In this document: positions 8,615 to 17,587 of the stretch, in pieces
Position numbering within the stretch: position 1 is the stretch's first letter
Layout of the letters: each line of letters begins with the position of its first letter
Source of the DNA: JACQFK01 sp964619955
Lineage (GTDB): Bacteria > Planctomycetota > MHYJ01 > JACPRB01
Direction of reading: 5' to 3'
Length of the DNA stretch: 64,000 bases
Assembly (NCBI GenBank): GCA_964619955.1
Contig: CAZUJF010000010.1
Location: 1-64,000, forward strand
Notes under the pieces: generated by a model
What the model saw: only the letters and a program-made list of their open reading frames with translations
The model's database searches: none
What the model was told of the DNA's origin: nothing
Translations under genes and position numbers: made by a program

Positions 8615-9550
8615 CTACCGGGCGAGTCTGATCAGGGAGTTCAGCGCCCGGCCCAGTTCCGAGTTCGCCGGCACGCCCGAGCCCCCCTTCCGGCCCAGCC
8701 CCGCCTTCAGCAGCCGCACCGTGTTCAGGTCCGGATGCCCGTCCGGCAGCAGCCCCTCGGACGCGGAGAGCAGCGCCCGCGCCGACGCCCGGTCCGCCAA
8801 GACGCCCCGCGCGATCTTGGTCCACGCCAGCGCTTCGAAGCGCGGGAAGCCCGTCTTCCGGACGGCCAGTGCCAGGATGCGGACCCCGGCCAGCGTCTCC
8901 GGCGTCAGCGAGGCCCGAAGCCGGAACATCGCCTCCTCGAGCTGCAGCCTCAGCAGCAGCGCGCACGAGTCCGATTTTCGCGCGGCGCGCACGGCGGCCT
9001 CGCCGTGCTCGCGCGCCCGCGCCACCCGGCCCAGGCGGATCCAGGTCTGCGCCAGCAGGTGATGCGCCAGCGCCTCGCTGTCGCCGTCCCCAAACTCCCA
9101 CGAAGCGCCCATCGCGGCCTCGAAGGCCCGCCGCGCCGCGGGGTAGTCCTCCCGGAGCAGCCGCTCCAGTCCGCGCGCGAAGGCGCCCAGGCACGCGGCC
9201 CGGGAGGTCTGCTTCGAGGTCCCCACCACGCCCGCGATGGTGCCGAGCAGGTCGAGGTCGCCGAGACGCGAGCCGTTGAGCAGCGCCCGCAGCGCCGCGC
9301 GGGCGTAGAGCCGTTCGTTGCGCGCGGGATCGCAGGCGCTCACGGCAGCCGCGTAGAGCCAGCGCGCCCGGTCGGGATGGCCCTCCAGCTCCGCCGCCTC
9401 GCCCAGCGCGAGGCAGAGCTCCGCCCGGGCCTCCAGGGACAGGGTGCGGGCCTTCCGCGCGTAGAAGCTCTTGAGGGCGGACGCGGAGGCCTGCGAGGGC
9501 CGGCGGGCCCAGGCCTCGAGACAACGGCTCGTATCGCTGCGGGCTGACAT
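8615..9550 (-). CDS. Helical-repeat (TPR-like) protein, function unknown
   Basis: A 311-residue, Ala-, Leu- and Arg-rich protein without signal peptide. Repeated helix pairs are visible, such as ARAELCLALGEAAELEGHPDRARWLYAAAV broken in short units, LLREDYPAARRAFEAAMG, and ALAHHLLAQTWIRLGRVARAREHGEAAV, which fit tetratricopeptide repeats. It is probably a cytoplasmic scaffold or regulator. It ends 3 bp from the clpX stop, in convergent orientation, and has no operon partner. I do not recognise a specific family. Confidence 0.6.
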   Translation of the reverse strand: MSARSDTSRCLEAWARRPSQASASALKSFYARKARTLSLEARAELCLALGEAAELEGHPDRARWLYAAAVSACDPARNERLYARAALRALLNGSRLGDLDLLGTIAGVVGTSKQTSRAACLGAFARGLERLLREDYPAARRAFEAAMGASWEFGDGDSEALAHHLLAQTWIRLGRVARAREHGEAAVRAARKSDSCALLLRLQLEEAMFRLRASLTPETLAGVRILALAVRKTGFPRFEALAWTKIARGVLADRASARALLSASEGLLPDGHPDLNTVRLLKAGLGRKGGSGVPANSELGRALNSLIRLAR

Positions 9551-9588
9551 GACGCCCCGAGGGTATCAGGATTGTGGGATTTATCCAC

Positions 9589-9623
9589 ATTCCTCATTCC
9601 TTATTCCTTATTCCCTATTCTTC
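9589..9623. repeat. Heptamer tandem repeat ATTCCTT, five units
   Basis: Five consecutive 7-bp units: ATTCCTC, ATTCCTT, ATTCCTT, ATTCCCT, ATTCTTC. It ends 2 bp before the -10 box of ubiE. The period equals that of the GGTAGC-type repeats elsewhere in this window, and the sequence class resembles the short tandemly repeated heptamers described in cyanobacteria. Confidence 0.75.
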
Positions 9624-9625
9624 CC

Positions 9626-9631
9626 TAGAAT
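9626..9631 (+). promoter_or_regulatory. -10 box of ubiE, leaderless spacing
   Basis: TAGAAT, exactly 6 nt (GCGCCC) before the GTG start of ubiE. The -35 region would fall within the heptamer repeat. Confidence 0.5.
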
Positions 9632-9637
9632 GCGCCC

Positions 9638-10327
9638 GTGGTGGACAAGTCGCCCGACCGCATCCGCGAGATGTTCGATCAGATCTCCCCCCGCTACGAC
9701 CTCCTCAACCACCTGCTCAGCGGCTATTCCGACGTGCTCTGGCGGCGCCGCGCGGCGAAGCACTGCGAAGGCGCCCGCCGCATCCTCGACGTGTGCTCCG
9801 GCACCGGCGACATGGCCCTCGAACTCCGGCGGCGCTGGGGCGCGGACGTCACCGGCAGCGACTTCGCCCTGCGCATGCTGGAGATCGCCCGCGCCAAGGC
9901 GGGACCGGACGACGCCGTCCGCTTCCAGCAGGCGGACACGATGCGCCTCCCCTACCGGGACGCCGCCTTCGACGCCGTCACCGTCGCCTTCGGCATCCGC
10001 AACGTCTCCGACACCGAGCGCGGCGTCCGGGAGATGGTCCGCGTCCTTCGCCCCGGCGGCCGCGTCGTCATCCTGGAGTTCTCGCTCCCGCGCAATCCCC
10101 TGCTCCGGAAGACCTACCTGCTCTACTTCGGGCACGTGCTGCCGCGCATCGGACGCCTCATCGCCCGCTCCGAGATCGACGCCTACAAGTACCTCCCCGA
10201 TTCCGTCGCCCGCTGGCCCCTTCCGGCGGAGCTCCAGGCGCTGATGGAGCGCGCCGGACTCTCGGAAGTTTCGTATGATCTGCTCTTCGGAGGCATCGCG
10301 GCCATCCACGTGGGGACCAAGAGATGA
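9638..10327 (+). CDS. ubiE: Demethylmenaquinone/ubiquinone C-methyltransferase (UbiE/MenG)
   Basis: SAM-dependent C-methylation of the quinone ring, usually the last step of menaquinone synthesis. The 229-residue protein shows REMFDQISPRYDLLNHLLS near the start, the SAM motif ILDVCSGTGDMALEL (about 49-63), the family block VTVAFGIRNVSDTERGVREM and the LRPGGRVVILEFS motif. Length is normal. The GTG start follows a -10 box by 6 nt. Downstream a small membrane protein, ubiD and ubiX follow in the same direction, so this is a quinone-biosynthesis operon. Confidence 0.93.
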   Translation: MVDKSPDRIREMFDQISPRYDLLNHLLSGYSDVLWRRRAAKHCEGARRILDVCSGTGDMALELRRRWGADVTGSDFALRMLEIARAKAGPDDAVRFQQADTMRLPYRDAAFDAVTVAFGIRNVSDTERGVREMVRVLRPGGRVVILEFSLPRNPLLRKTYLLYFGHVLPRIGRLIARSEIDAYKYLPDSVARWPLPAELQALMERAGLSEVSYDLLFGGIAAIHVGTKR

Positions 10328-10491
10328 ACAGACCCGAGGACTGGAAGCAGGATCACCCGCCCGGTTTCGAACCGCCCACGGACGTGAACGTCCCCTGGTA
10401 CGCCTGGGTGCTCTGGCCGGCCGCCCTGATCACCGGCATCGGCCTGACGATGCTCCTGTTCCGGGGTTGTCTGAGCACGCTTTCCTCATAA
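10324..10491 (+). CDS. Small membrane protein in the ubiE-ubiD operon
   Basis: A 55-residue protein that overlaps the ubiE stop as ATGA. It has a polar, Pro-rich N-terminus (MNRPEDWKQDHPPGFEPP) and one membrane helix (about 24-46, WYAWVLWPAALITGIGLTML). It ends 9 bp before ubiD. No family was recognised. The position suggests a membrane anchor or accessory for quinone modification, but that is only inferred from context. Confidence 0.6.
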   Translation: MNRPEDWKQDHPPGFEPPTDVNVPWYAWVLWPAALITGIGLTMLLFRGCLSTLSS

Positions 10492-10500
10492 GGGACGCTT

Positions 10501-11946
10501 ATGCCTTTTCGCGACCTGCAGCACTTCATCGAGGCCCTCGACCAGAAGGGGATGCTCAAGCGCATCAAGACCGGGGTCTCCCGGGATCTCGAGATCGCCG
10601 AGATCACCGACCGCGTGTCGAAATCGGGCGGCCCCGGCCTGCTCTTCGAAAACGTCCAGGGCCATTCGATGCCCGTCGCCATCAACCTCTTCGGCTCCAA
10701 GGAGCGCATGGCCCTCGCCCTCGACGTCGACACCCTCGACAAGCTCACGGAGCGCATCGGCTCCATCCTCGCCCTCGCGATGAACCCGCCCGGCGGCGGC
10801 TTCCTCGACAAGATCAAGACCCTCCCCAAACTCATGGAACTGGCGTCCTTCATGCCGAAGACCGTCGGCGCCGGGCAGTGCAAGGACGTCATCCTCAAGG
10901 GCGAGCAGGCCACGCTCGACAAGTTCCCGATCCTCAAGTGCTGGCCCCAGGACGGCGGACGCTTCATCACGTTCCCGCTCGTCTTCACCTACGACCCCGA
11001 GACCGGCAAACGCAACGTCGGCGCGTACCGCATGCAGGTCTACGACGGCAAGACCACCGGCATGCACTTCCACTGGCACAAGGACGGCGCCCGGCACCTC
11101 CGCAAGTCCAAGACCCCGCTGCAGGTCGCCGTCGCCATCGGCTCCGATCCCGCGCTCTGCTTCGCCGCCACGCTGCCGCTGCCGCCGGACGTCGACGAGT
11201 GCCTTTTCGCCGGGCTCGTGCGCCAGGAGTCCACGAAGCTCGTCCGGGCGGAGAGCGTCGAGATCGACGTGCCCGCGAACGCGGAGATCGTCCTCGAGGG
11301 CACGGTGGATCCCGTCGAGCGCCGCCGCGAAGGGCCCTTCGGGGACCACACGGGCTACTATTCGCTCGACGACGAGTTCCCCGTCTTCCGCATCAACTGC
11401 ATCACCCACCGCGCGAAGCCCGTGTACCACACGACCATCGTGGGCACGCCGCCGCAGGAGGACGGCTACATCGGCTACGCCATCGAGCGGCTCATGCAGC
11501 CGCTCATGAAGATGACGATCCCCGAACTCGTGGATTACCACCTGCCCATGGAAGGCGTGTTCCACAACCTGATGATCGTCTCGATCAAGAAGACCTTCCC
11601 CGGCCACGCCCGCAAGGTCATGCACACCATCTGGGGCCTCGGGCAGGCGATGTTCACGAAGTGCATCGTGGTGGTCGACGAGGACGTCAACGTCCACGAC
11701 TACCGCGAGGTCGCCTGGAAGGCGCTCAACCACATCGATCCGCAGCGGGACATCGAGTTCTCCCTGGGCCCGATCGACATCCTCGATCACGCCTCGCGCC
11801 TGATGGGCTACGGTTCGCACATGGGCATCGACGCGACCACCAAGACCGCGGGCGAGGGCTTCACGCGCCGCTGGCCGGACGTCATCACGATGAGCCCGGA
11901 GATCAAGGCCCTGGTCGACCGAAAGTGGAAAGACCTGGGTTTGTAA
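10501..11946 (+). CDS. ubiD: UbiD-family prenylated-FMN decarboxylase
   Basis: UbiD enzymes decarboxylate aromatic or unsaturated acids using prenylated FMN made by UbiX. The 481-residue protein starts typically (FRDLQHFIEALDQKGMLKRI), and contains the family block YRMQVYDGKTTGMHFHWHKDGARHLR in shorter units, the glutamate-rich active-site stretch around PFGDHTGYYS, and GHARKVMHTIWGLGQAMFTK. With ubiE and ubiX next to it, its likely substrate is a menaquinone or ubiquinone precursor (4-hydroxybenzoate-type in ubiquinone, 1,4-dihydroxy-6-naphthoate-type in the futalosine route). Which one cannot be told here. Confidence 0.92.
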   Translation: MPFRDLQHFIEALDQKGMLKRIKTGVSRDLEIAEITDRVSKSGGPGLLFENVQGHSMPVAINLFGSKERMALALDVDTLDKLTERIGSILALAMNPPGGGFLDKIKTLPKLMELASFMPKTVGAGQCKDVILKGEQATLDKFPILKCWPQDGGRFITFPLVFTYDPETGKRNVGAYRMQVYDGKTTGMHFHWHKDGARHLRKSKTPLQVAVAIGSDPALCFAATLPLPPDVDECLFAGLVRQESTKLVRAESVEIDVPANAEIVLEGTVDPVERRREGPFGDHTGYYSLDDEFPVFRINCITHRAKPVYHTTIVGTPPQEDGYIGYAIERLMQPLMKMTIPELVDYHLPMEGVFHNLMIVSIKKTFPGHARKVMHTIWGLGQAMFTKCIVVVDEDVNVHDYREVAWKALNHIDPQRDIEFSLGPIDILDHASRLMGYGSHMGIDATTKTAGEGFTRRWPDVITMSPEIKALVDRKWKDLGL

Positions 11947-12872
11947 TCCTCCTCCGCCACGACCGCCACGTCGACCCGCGGATCTACGGGGACGAGGTCG
12001 CGGCCCGCACCGGACTCAGCAAACTCGAGGCGCGCCTCGCGGTCCGCAAGGGCCGCGGCGTCTTTCTCGAGGGGCTCGACGAGCAGGCCGCCCGCGCGCT
12101 GGCCGCGAGGCTCGAGGCGGACGGCATCGAGGCCCGGGCGCTCCCGGCGGAGAGCCTGCCGCCGCTGCCCGCCCCGCGGCGCATCACGCAGATCGAGGCT
12201 TCCGACGAGTTCCTGACGCTGCGCACGCCGTCGGGGGAGGAGGAACTGGTCCCCTGGGAGGCCTTCGGCATCGTGCACTTCGGCGCGGTGGTGCAGCAGA
12301 TGGAGTACCGGCAGTTCTTCGAGGCGGTCCCCTTCGAGATGATGCCGGCGCTGCAGGGCATGGAGGAGGCCGCGCAGCAACTCCTGCGGGAGAACCTGAT
12401 CCTGAAGATGGAGGCGCCGCCCCCCGACCGGCGCCTGAAGCACGAGCGCTCGGCGGAGTCCGCGTTTCATGCGGCCGACACGCGCTACCGGGGCAAGCTG
12501 CGGCTGCTCGGGGATCTGCTCACGGAGGACCTCGGCACGCGGCTGCGGGTGGCGATGGACGAGCTGGCCTGGGGCGCGGGCGAGCAGAAGATCGGCGGGC
12601 CCGCCGCGATGGCGAAGCTCGCGTCGCGGCTGCGGGAGCGGCGTCCCGGGTCCTTCTCGGAGCCGGCCTTGCGGCTGCTCGACGCCGCCGATATAAGGGA
12701 GCACGTGTTCCCGGACATCGAGGAATACAACCGCACCGTGAACTGGTGCGCCTGGAAGGGATCGACATGGCCGAACGCCGCTACGTCCTCGCCATCACCG
12801 GAGCCTCCGGCGTCGTCTACGGACGACGGCTCCTCGAAGTCCTCGCCCGGACCGGGGCCCGCATCCACCTGA
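11925..12872 (+). CDS. Unknown protein between ubiD and ubiX
   Basis: An open frame of about 315 codons starting at a GTG inside the 3' end of ubiD. N-terminal part: ILLRHDRHVDPRIYGDEVA, then a pattern resembling a small alpha-beta domain (LSKLEARLAVRKGRGVFLEG, LAARLEADGIEARAL). Middle part: LVPWEAFGIVHFGAVVQQM, EAVPFEMMPALQGMEEAAQ. Nothing indicates a membrane segment. The last 100 bases run under the start of ubiX, and that tail (PNAATSSPSPEPPASS) looks like a shadow, so the C-terminus may not be conserved. Planctomycetes carry similar unknown genes; the role here is undetermined. Confidence 0.55.
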   Translation: MERPGFVILLRHDRHVDPRIYGDEVAARTGLSKLEARLAVRKGRGVFLEGLDEQAARALAARLEADGIEARALPAESLPPLPAPRRITQIEASDEFLTLRTPSGEEELVPWEAFGIVHFGAVVQQMEYRQFFEAVPFEMMPALQGMEEAAQQLLRENLILKMEAPPPDRRLKHERSAESAFHAADTRYRGKLRLLGDLLTEDLGTRLRVAMDELAWGAGEQKIGGPAAMAKLASRLRERRPGSFSEPALRLLDAADIREHVFPDIEEYNRTVNWCAWKGSTWPNAATSSPSPEPPASSTDDGSSKSSPGPGPAST

Positions 12873-13396
12873 CCGTGAGCGACTCGGGCGCCAAGGTCTA
12901 CAACCACGAGCTCCAAGTCCCGCTGGATCTCGCGGACGGCCCCTCGGTCGTGCGCACGCTGCTCGGCGAGGAACCGGCGAACGTGGTGTACCACCACTAC
13001 AAGGATTTCGAGACGCCGATCGCGAGCGGCTCGTACGCGACGGACGGCATGGCGATCGTGCCCTGCTCGGGGGGCACGCTGGGGCGCATCGCCTGCGGGG
13101 CGTCCTCGAACCTGGTCGAGCGCGCGGCGGAGGTCTGCCTGAAGGAACGCCGCAAGCTCGTCGTGGTGCCGCGCGAGATGCCGCTCTCCGAGATCATGAT
13201 CGAGAACATGTTGCGCCTGACGCGCGCGGGCGCCATCGTGATGCCCGCCTCCCCCGGCTTCTACTCCGGCGAGCAGCGCGTGGAGCAGATGATCGACTTC
13301 GTCGTCTCCCGGGTCCTGGACCAGCTGGGCATCGAGAACTCGCTGGTCCCCCGCTACGGCGAACCCGCCCGCCGCCGCCATCCCGAGGAGGGGTAA
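12767..13396 (+). CDS. ubiX: Flavin prenyltransferase UbiX
   Basis: UbiX attaches a dimethylallyl group to FMN to make the prenylated FMN cofactor needed by UbiD. The 209-residue protein shows the N-terminal flavin motif YVLAITGASGVVYGRRLLE, the PCSGGTLGRIACGASSNL block, the family KLVVVPREMPLSEIMIENM segment and PASPGFY near the end. The ATG at 12767 has a GGAAGGG ribosome site; an upstream GTG is less likely. It is the last gene of the quinone operon. Confidence 0.93.
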   Translation: MAERRYVLAITGASGVVYGRRLLEVLARTGARIHLTVSDSGAKVYNHELQVPLDLADGPSVVRTLLGEEPANVVYHHYKDFETPIASGSYATDGMAIVPCSGGTLGRIACGASSNLVERAAEVCLKERRKLVVVPREMPLSEIMIENMLRLTRAGAIVMPASPGFYSGEQRVEQMIDFVVSRVLDQLGIENSLVPRYGEPARRRHPEEG

Positions 13397-13483
13397 TTCG
13401 TCAGGCAGCGCAACCTGAGGGCCTTCCCGCTTGTTCCACTGTCTGTTCGGCCGGCGAACCCCGGCCTTGAAAGTGGACCGCTC

Positions 13484-14944
13484 ATGAGAACGCTGATCCT
13501 CGCCGCGCTCTGCCTCCTCCCGGCGTCTGGCCAGGAGGCCCCTCCCGCGGCCGGCAAACCCAATGTCCTGCTGATCTGCGTGGACGATCTCAAACCCGCG
13601 ATCGGCTGCTACGGCGATGCGCTCGCCAGAACCCCGAACATCGACCGCCTGGCCCGGCTCGGGGTCCGCTTCGACCGGGCCTACTGCAACCAGGCGGTCT
13701 GCTCCCCCTCCCGCAACGCCCTGATGACGAGCCTCCGACCGCAGACCCTCGGCATCTACGATCTCGCCACGAACTTCCGCAAGGCCCGGCCCGACGCCGT
13801 CACGCTCGCCCAGCAGTTCCGGAAGCACGGCTATCGCACGGAGGCCATGGGAAAGATCTTCCACGTCGGCCACGGCAATACCGAGGACCCGGCTTCGTGG
13901 ACCGTGCCGCACTTCCAGGCGAAATCCGTCGGCTACGCGCTCAAGGAGAACCTCGAGCCCACGCGCGAGGGCGCCCTCTTCGACAACCAGAAACCGAAGG
14001 ATCTGCCCCGGGGCGCGCCCACCGAATCCGCCGACGTTCCCGATGACACCTACGGCGACGGCAAGATCGCGACCGAAGCCGCGCGCCGTTTGCATGAAGC
14101 GAAAGCCCGGCCCGGGGCGCCCTTCTTCATGGCGGTGGGTTTTCTGAAGCCGCACCTCCCCTTCGTGGCGCCCAGGAAATATTGGGATCTCCACGATCCC
14201 GACCGGCTGCCGCAACCCGCCCGCCTCGTGCCGCCGGAGGGCGCGCCCTCCTTCGCCCCTCAATTCGGCGGCGAGTTGCGCAACTACCGGGATGTGCCTG
14301 AGAAGGGGCCGATGGGCGAGAAACTCACCCGTCACCTGATCCACGGCTACTACGCCGCCGTCAGCTACATGGACGCGCAGCTCGGCAGGGTGCTGGACGC
14401 CCTGGCGGAAACCGGGCTGCAGCGGAACACCGTCGTCGTCCTCTGGGGCGACCACGGCTGGCACCTCGGGGACCACGGCATGTGGTGCAAACACACGAAC
14501 TACGAGGAGGCCGCCCGCATCCCCTTGATCGTGGCGGCTCCGGGAAACAAATCCAACGCAGCCAGCCGCGCGTTCGTCGAAACGGTCGACCTCTACCCCA
14601 CCCTCTGCCGGCTCGCGGGGATCCCCGTCCCGGACGGCCTCGACGGCCGAAGCTTCGCCCCCGTGCTCGCCGATCCGCAGGCCGCCCACCGGGACTCCGT
14701 CATCCACGTGTATCCACGCGGGCCCCGGCTCGGACGCGCGCTGCGCACGGACCGCCACCGGCTCGTCGAGTGGAAGGTCCCCGGCGCGGCGCCGGACACG
14801 GCCGTGATCGAACTCTACGACTACCAGGTCGATCCCGGAGAGACGAGGAACCTCGCCGCGGAACAGCCGGAGGACGTCGTCCGTCTGCGCGCCGCGCTCG
14901 CCGTCCATCCGGAAGCGCTGCGCCCCTGGTCCCCGCCGAAATAG
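13484..14944 (+). CDS. Exported sulfatase, iduronate-2-sulfatase-like
   Basis: A 486-residue type I sulfatase with signal peptide (about residues 1-17). It should hydrolyse sulfate esters, probably on polysaccharides. Metal-binding start is NVLLICVDDLKPAIGCYG; the nucleophile motif is CSPSR in YCNQAVCSPSRNALMTS, whose Cys is normally converted to formylglycine. Later metal ligands are in LWGDHGWHLGDHGMWCKH. The pattern fits the S1_7 / iduronate-2-sulfatase group. No formylglycine-generating enzyme is encoded in this window. It is followed convergently by the SGNH protein gene 7 bp away. Confidence 0.93.
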   Translation: MRTLILAALCLLPASGQEAPPAAGKPNVLLICVDDLKPAIGCYGDALARTPNIDRLARLGVRFDRAYCNQAVCSPSRNALMTSLRPQTLGIYDLATNFRKARPDAVTLAQQFRKHGYRTEAMGKIFHVGHGNTEDPASWTVPHFQAKSVGYALKENLEPTREGALFDNQKPKDLPRGAPTESADVPDDTYGDGKIATEAARRLHEAKARPGAPFFMAVGFLKPHLPFVAPRKYWDLHDPDRLPQPARLVPPEGAPSFAPQFGGELRNYRDVPEKGPMGEKLTRHLIHGYYAAVSYMDAQLGRVLDALAETGLQRNTVVVLWGDHGWHLGDHGMWCKHTNYEEAARIPLIVAAPGNKSNAASRAFVETVDLYPTLCRLAGIPVPDGLDGRSFAPVLADPQAAHRDSVIHVYPRGPRLGRALRTDRHRLVEWKVPGAAPDTAVIELYDYQVDPGETRNLAAEQPEDVVRLRAALAVHPEALRPWSPPK

Positions 14945-14951
14945 CCGGCCC

Positions 14952-16823
14952 CTACCCCCTGAACCAGGCTTCCAGCAGGCGGCCGATGATCTGGCAGCCG
15001 CGGGCGTTCGCGTGGACGGCGTCGCCCATGAACCAGCCGTAGGTCTTGCCGCTCGCCTGGATGTAGGCCCACCAGGGACCCGTCATGTCGAAGTACGCGC
15101 ACTTCTCTTCGGCCGCGACCCTGCCCAGGTCGAGGCGGAAGTTGGGCTTCGTCGTGTCCGGCTCGCGCGTCCAGTTCCGGATATGCTCGTCCCGCACCGC
15201 GCCGAAGACCGGCGTCAGGAGCAGCACCTCGGTGTCCGGCTTCTTCGCGCGCACCTGCCTCACCACCGAGCGCACCGCCTCGGCGTCGCCGCCGTTGGAG
15301 ATGCCGCCGATCACCAGGAGGTCCGGCTCGTGCTTCAGCACGTAGTCCTGCACCCGGTTCTCCTCCCGGTAATACTTGCAGCCCGTGGAGCTCCGCAGCG
15401 AGGCGATCTTGACCACCTTGCACTTCGGATAGGCGCGCATGAGCAGCAGTTCGAACGACGACGCAGACGTGTTCCCCATGATGCTGTCGCCCAGGAGCAC
15501 CAGGCGCAGTTCGCCGCCGTCGCGCAGCCTGGCCAGCGTCTTCGGGAGATGGATGAAACGCCCTTCCGGCGCGCGGTAGTCCAGGGGGTCCATCGCGGCG
15601 TAGATCGCGTCGATCTGCTCCAGCCTGCCCAGGCCCGCGAAGGCGTCGGCCACGGCGCCGTTGAGCAGGAAGCCGCCCACCCGCGCCGTGCCGGGCGAGG
15701 CGACCTTCACCACGAGTTCGTGCTCGGCCTTCCGGTCCAGCCCCCGGGCCAGCGAGACCGGACGCATCAGCGGAGCGGCGGCCTCCTTCGGCGCGGCGAG
15801 CTTCCGGAACGGCGCGCCGTCAACGGAATACTCGAAGTCCGGAGTGTCCTTGTCGACGACGTCGAGCAGGCCGATTTCCGACCCCTGGAACTTCAGCGTC
15901 AGCGTCGCGCCGGACTCCCCGGAGACGAGGACGTGGCGGAACGGCGGGATCGGGCTGGCCTGGCCCGGCTTCCAGGCCCCGCCGCGCCTCACCTGCGGAT
16001 CCTCGTACGCCACGATGCGCCCGCTGTCGTGCGTCTCCGGGAAGAGCGGCGCGGGAAGCACGACGGGCCGCGGCTTGTCCGGGACGGGACCCGCCGCCAT
16101 CAGGGCCTCCACGAACGCGGCGGCCGCGTCGCCGTAGATCCGCGCGCCCGCATCCGTGGGATTCAGGCCGTCCGCCGAGAACGCCTCGAAGGAGATCTCC
16201 CCCGCGATGATCTTCGTCGCGGCAGCACGGGCCAGGTTCAGGCTGGGGATGCCGTAGTGCGCGGCGAGCTCCTCGCAGACCCGGATGTACTCGGGCGTGC
16301 GCCCCGCCCGATAGTCCTGGAGCATCCCGGGCGTGAGCGTGTAGACGAGGATGCGGCTGTGCGTCGCGCGGTAGTTGGTGATCTGGCGGATCAGGCCCTC
16401 CGTCGACGCCCGGACCTGCGCCAGATCCGCGTCGCGGTCGTCGGCGGCGAAATCCAGGATCGCCAGGTGTCCGCTGGCGATCACCTCGCCGAAGACCGGC
16501 TGACCCCGGCTGCAGCGGTAGAGGCCGAACCAGCTCCCGCCGGGCTGGGAATGCCGGGTCTCGATGATCCCCGCATCGGGGAAATGCTTCCTGAAGCCTT
16601 CGACCATGCGCGCGGAGTAGCGGAGCTTCGCGTCCTTCAGGCCCGTCCCCGCCAGCACGGAGTTGCCGATGAAGAAGAGATACTGGTTCCCCACGCGGTT
16701 CTCCCGGAAGCACGCCAGGCTGTTCGGGATGCCCCCGCGGACCTTGAAATAGTCCTCTTCCGGCGCCGCCCCGGCGCCGAGGAGGCCTGCCAGAACCGTC
16801 GCGCATGCCTGCATCGTCGTCAT
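14952..16823 (-). CDS. Exported protein with two SGNH/GDSL hydrolase domains
   Basis: A 623-residue exported protein. Domain 1 (about 40-230) has the SGNH nucleophile block FFIGNSVLAGTGL, but the C-terminal catalytic motif reads ADGLNPTDAG, with Asn where the His of DxxH belongs, so this half may be inactive or use another residue. A beta-rich middle (about 260-400) resembles a carbohydrate-binding module. Domain 2 (about 430-623) has LVLLGDSIMGNTS and a complete GDAVHANARG. Such enzymes often deacetylate polysaccharides. It is the last gene of an operon with a PL10-like lyase and a ThuA-like protein. Confidence 0.8.
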   Translation of the reverse strand: MTTMQACATVLAGLLGAGAAPEEDYFKVRGGIPNSLACFRENRVGNQYLFFIGNSVLAGTGLKDAKLRYSARMVEGFRKHFPDAGIIETRHSQPGGSWFGLYRCSRGQPVFGEVIASGHLAILDFAADDRDADLAQVRASTEGLIRQITNYRATHSRILVYTLTPGMLQDYRAGRTPEYIRVCEELAAHYGIPSLNLARAAATKIIAGEISFEAFSADGLNPTDAGARIYGDAAAAFVEALMAAGPVPDKPRPVVLPAPLFPETHDSGRIVAYEDPQVRRGGAWKPGQASPIPPFRHVLVSGESGATLTLKFQGSEIGLLDVVDKDTPDFEYSVDGAPFRKLAAPKEAAAPLMRPVSLARGLDRKAEHELVVKVASPGTARVGGFLLNGAVADAFAGLGRLEQIDAIYAAMDPLDYRAPEGRFIHLPKTLARLRDGGELRLVLLGDSIMGNTSASSFELLLMRAYPKCKVVKIASLRSSTGCKYYREENRVQDYVLKHEPDLLVIGGISNGGDAEAVRSVVRQVRAKKPDTEVLLLTPVFGAVRDEHIRNWTREPDTTKPNFRLDLGRVAAEEKCAYFDMTGPWWAYIQASGKTYGWFMGDAVHANARGCQIIGRLLEAWFRG

Positions 16824-16826
16824 CCG

Positions 16827-17567
16827 TCAGTCCTTCCCCATCGCCCACCGGATCCCGCCCAGCAGGTGCTTCTGGAACACGGGGTCGTCGTAGGACTCCT
16901 TCTTGTGCCCCAGCGTCGTCGTCCAGCTCCGGCCGCCCTCGAAGTCCCGGCACCAGGCGAGCGGGCAGGTCTTCTCGCCCTTGGGCTTCTGCGGGTCGTC
17001 GAGCGTGCCCAGGTCGCCCTCCAGGAGGATGCGGAGCCCCGGCGGCCTGTCGCGGAGGTAATAGAACTCGTCCTCCCAGACCCAGGTCGCGTCGAGATGC
17101 GCGGTCGAGGGGTGCTTCCGGTCAGCGACGTTCATCGTGAACCGCTGGAACCTGGGATGGCGGACGAAACTCCCGCCGACCAGGGACCAGAACCAGGGCC
17201 AGTCCCGCTCCGAGCCGCAGGCCGAATGGATGCCGACGAAGCCGCCGCCCCCGCGGATGTAGGCCTGGAAGGCCTTTCGCTGCTCCTCCGTGTCGAAGGC
17301 GCGGTTGTTGCTGTTGGCGAAGACGACCGCCCGGTACCGCTTGAGGGACTCCGGCGCGAACTGCGCGGGATCCTCGGACGCGACCGCGCTGAAGCCGTCC
17401 GCCTCGCCCAGCTTCCCGAGCGCGCGGACGCAGGCCGCGAGGTTGTCGTGCACGTAGCCCTTCTTCCCGTCCAGCGTCGGGCCGTTGCGCGTGTAGACCA
17501 GGACCGCGGGACGCTCGCCGGCCTGGAGGCCGCACGCGACGAGGACCGCCGCCAGAACCAGCGCCAT
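16827..17567 (-). CDS. ThuA-like domain protein, exported
   Basis: A 246-residue protein with signal peptide (MALVLAAVLVACGLQAGERP). The ThuA-like fold (class I glutamine-amidotransferase-like) is shown by VLVYTRNGPTLDGKKGYVHDN, the FVGIHSACGSERDWPWFWSLVGGSF block and the late HKKESYDDPVFQKHLLGGI segment. Family members are linked to sugar metabolism and are common in planctomycete polysaccharide loci; their reaction is not established. Start at 17567 is supported by GGGAGG 6 nt upstream. It lies 20 bp behind the PL10-like gene and 3 bp before the SGNH gene. Confidence 0.85.
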   Translation of the reverse strand: MALVLAAVLVACGLQAGERPAVLVYTRNGPTLDGKKGYVHDNLAACVRALGKLGEADGFSAVASEDPAQFAPESLKRYRAVVFANSNNRAFDTEEQRKAFQAYIRGGGGFVGIHSACGSERDWPWFWSLVGGSFVRHPRFQRFTMNVADRKHPSTAHLDATWVWEDEFYYLRDRPPGLRILLEGDLGTLDDPQKPKGEKTCPLAWCRDFEGGRSWTTTLGHKKESYDDPVFQKHLLGGIRWAMGKD

Positions 17568-17587
17568 CCGCCACCTCCCGTCCGAAG

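Noticed and set aside
9573..9589. TTATCCACA, a perfect DnaA-box sequence in a short inverted repeat
   Set aside because: Only one box, with no dnaA, dnaN or AT-rich unwinding region nearby; not enough to call a replication origin.
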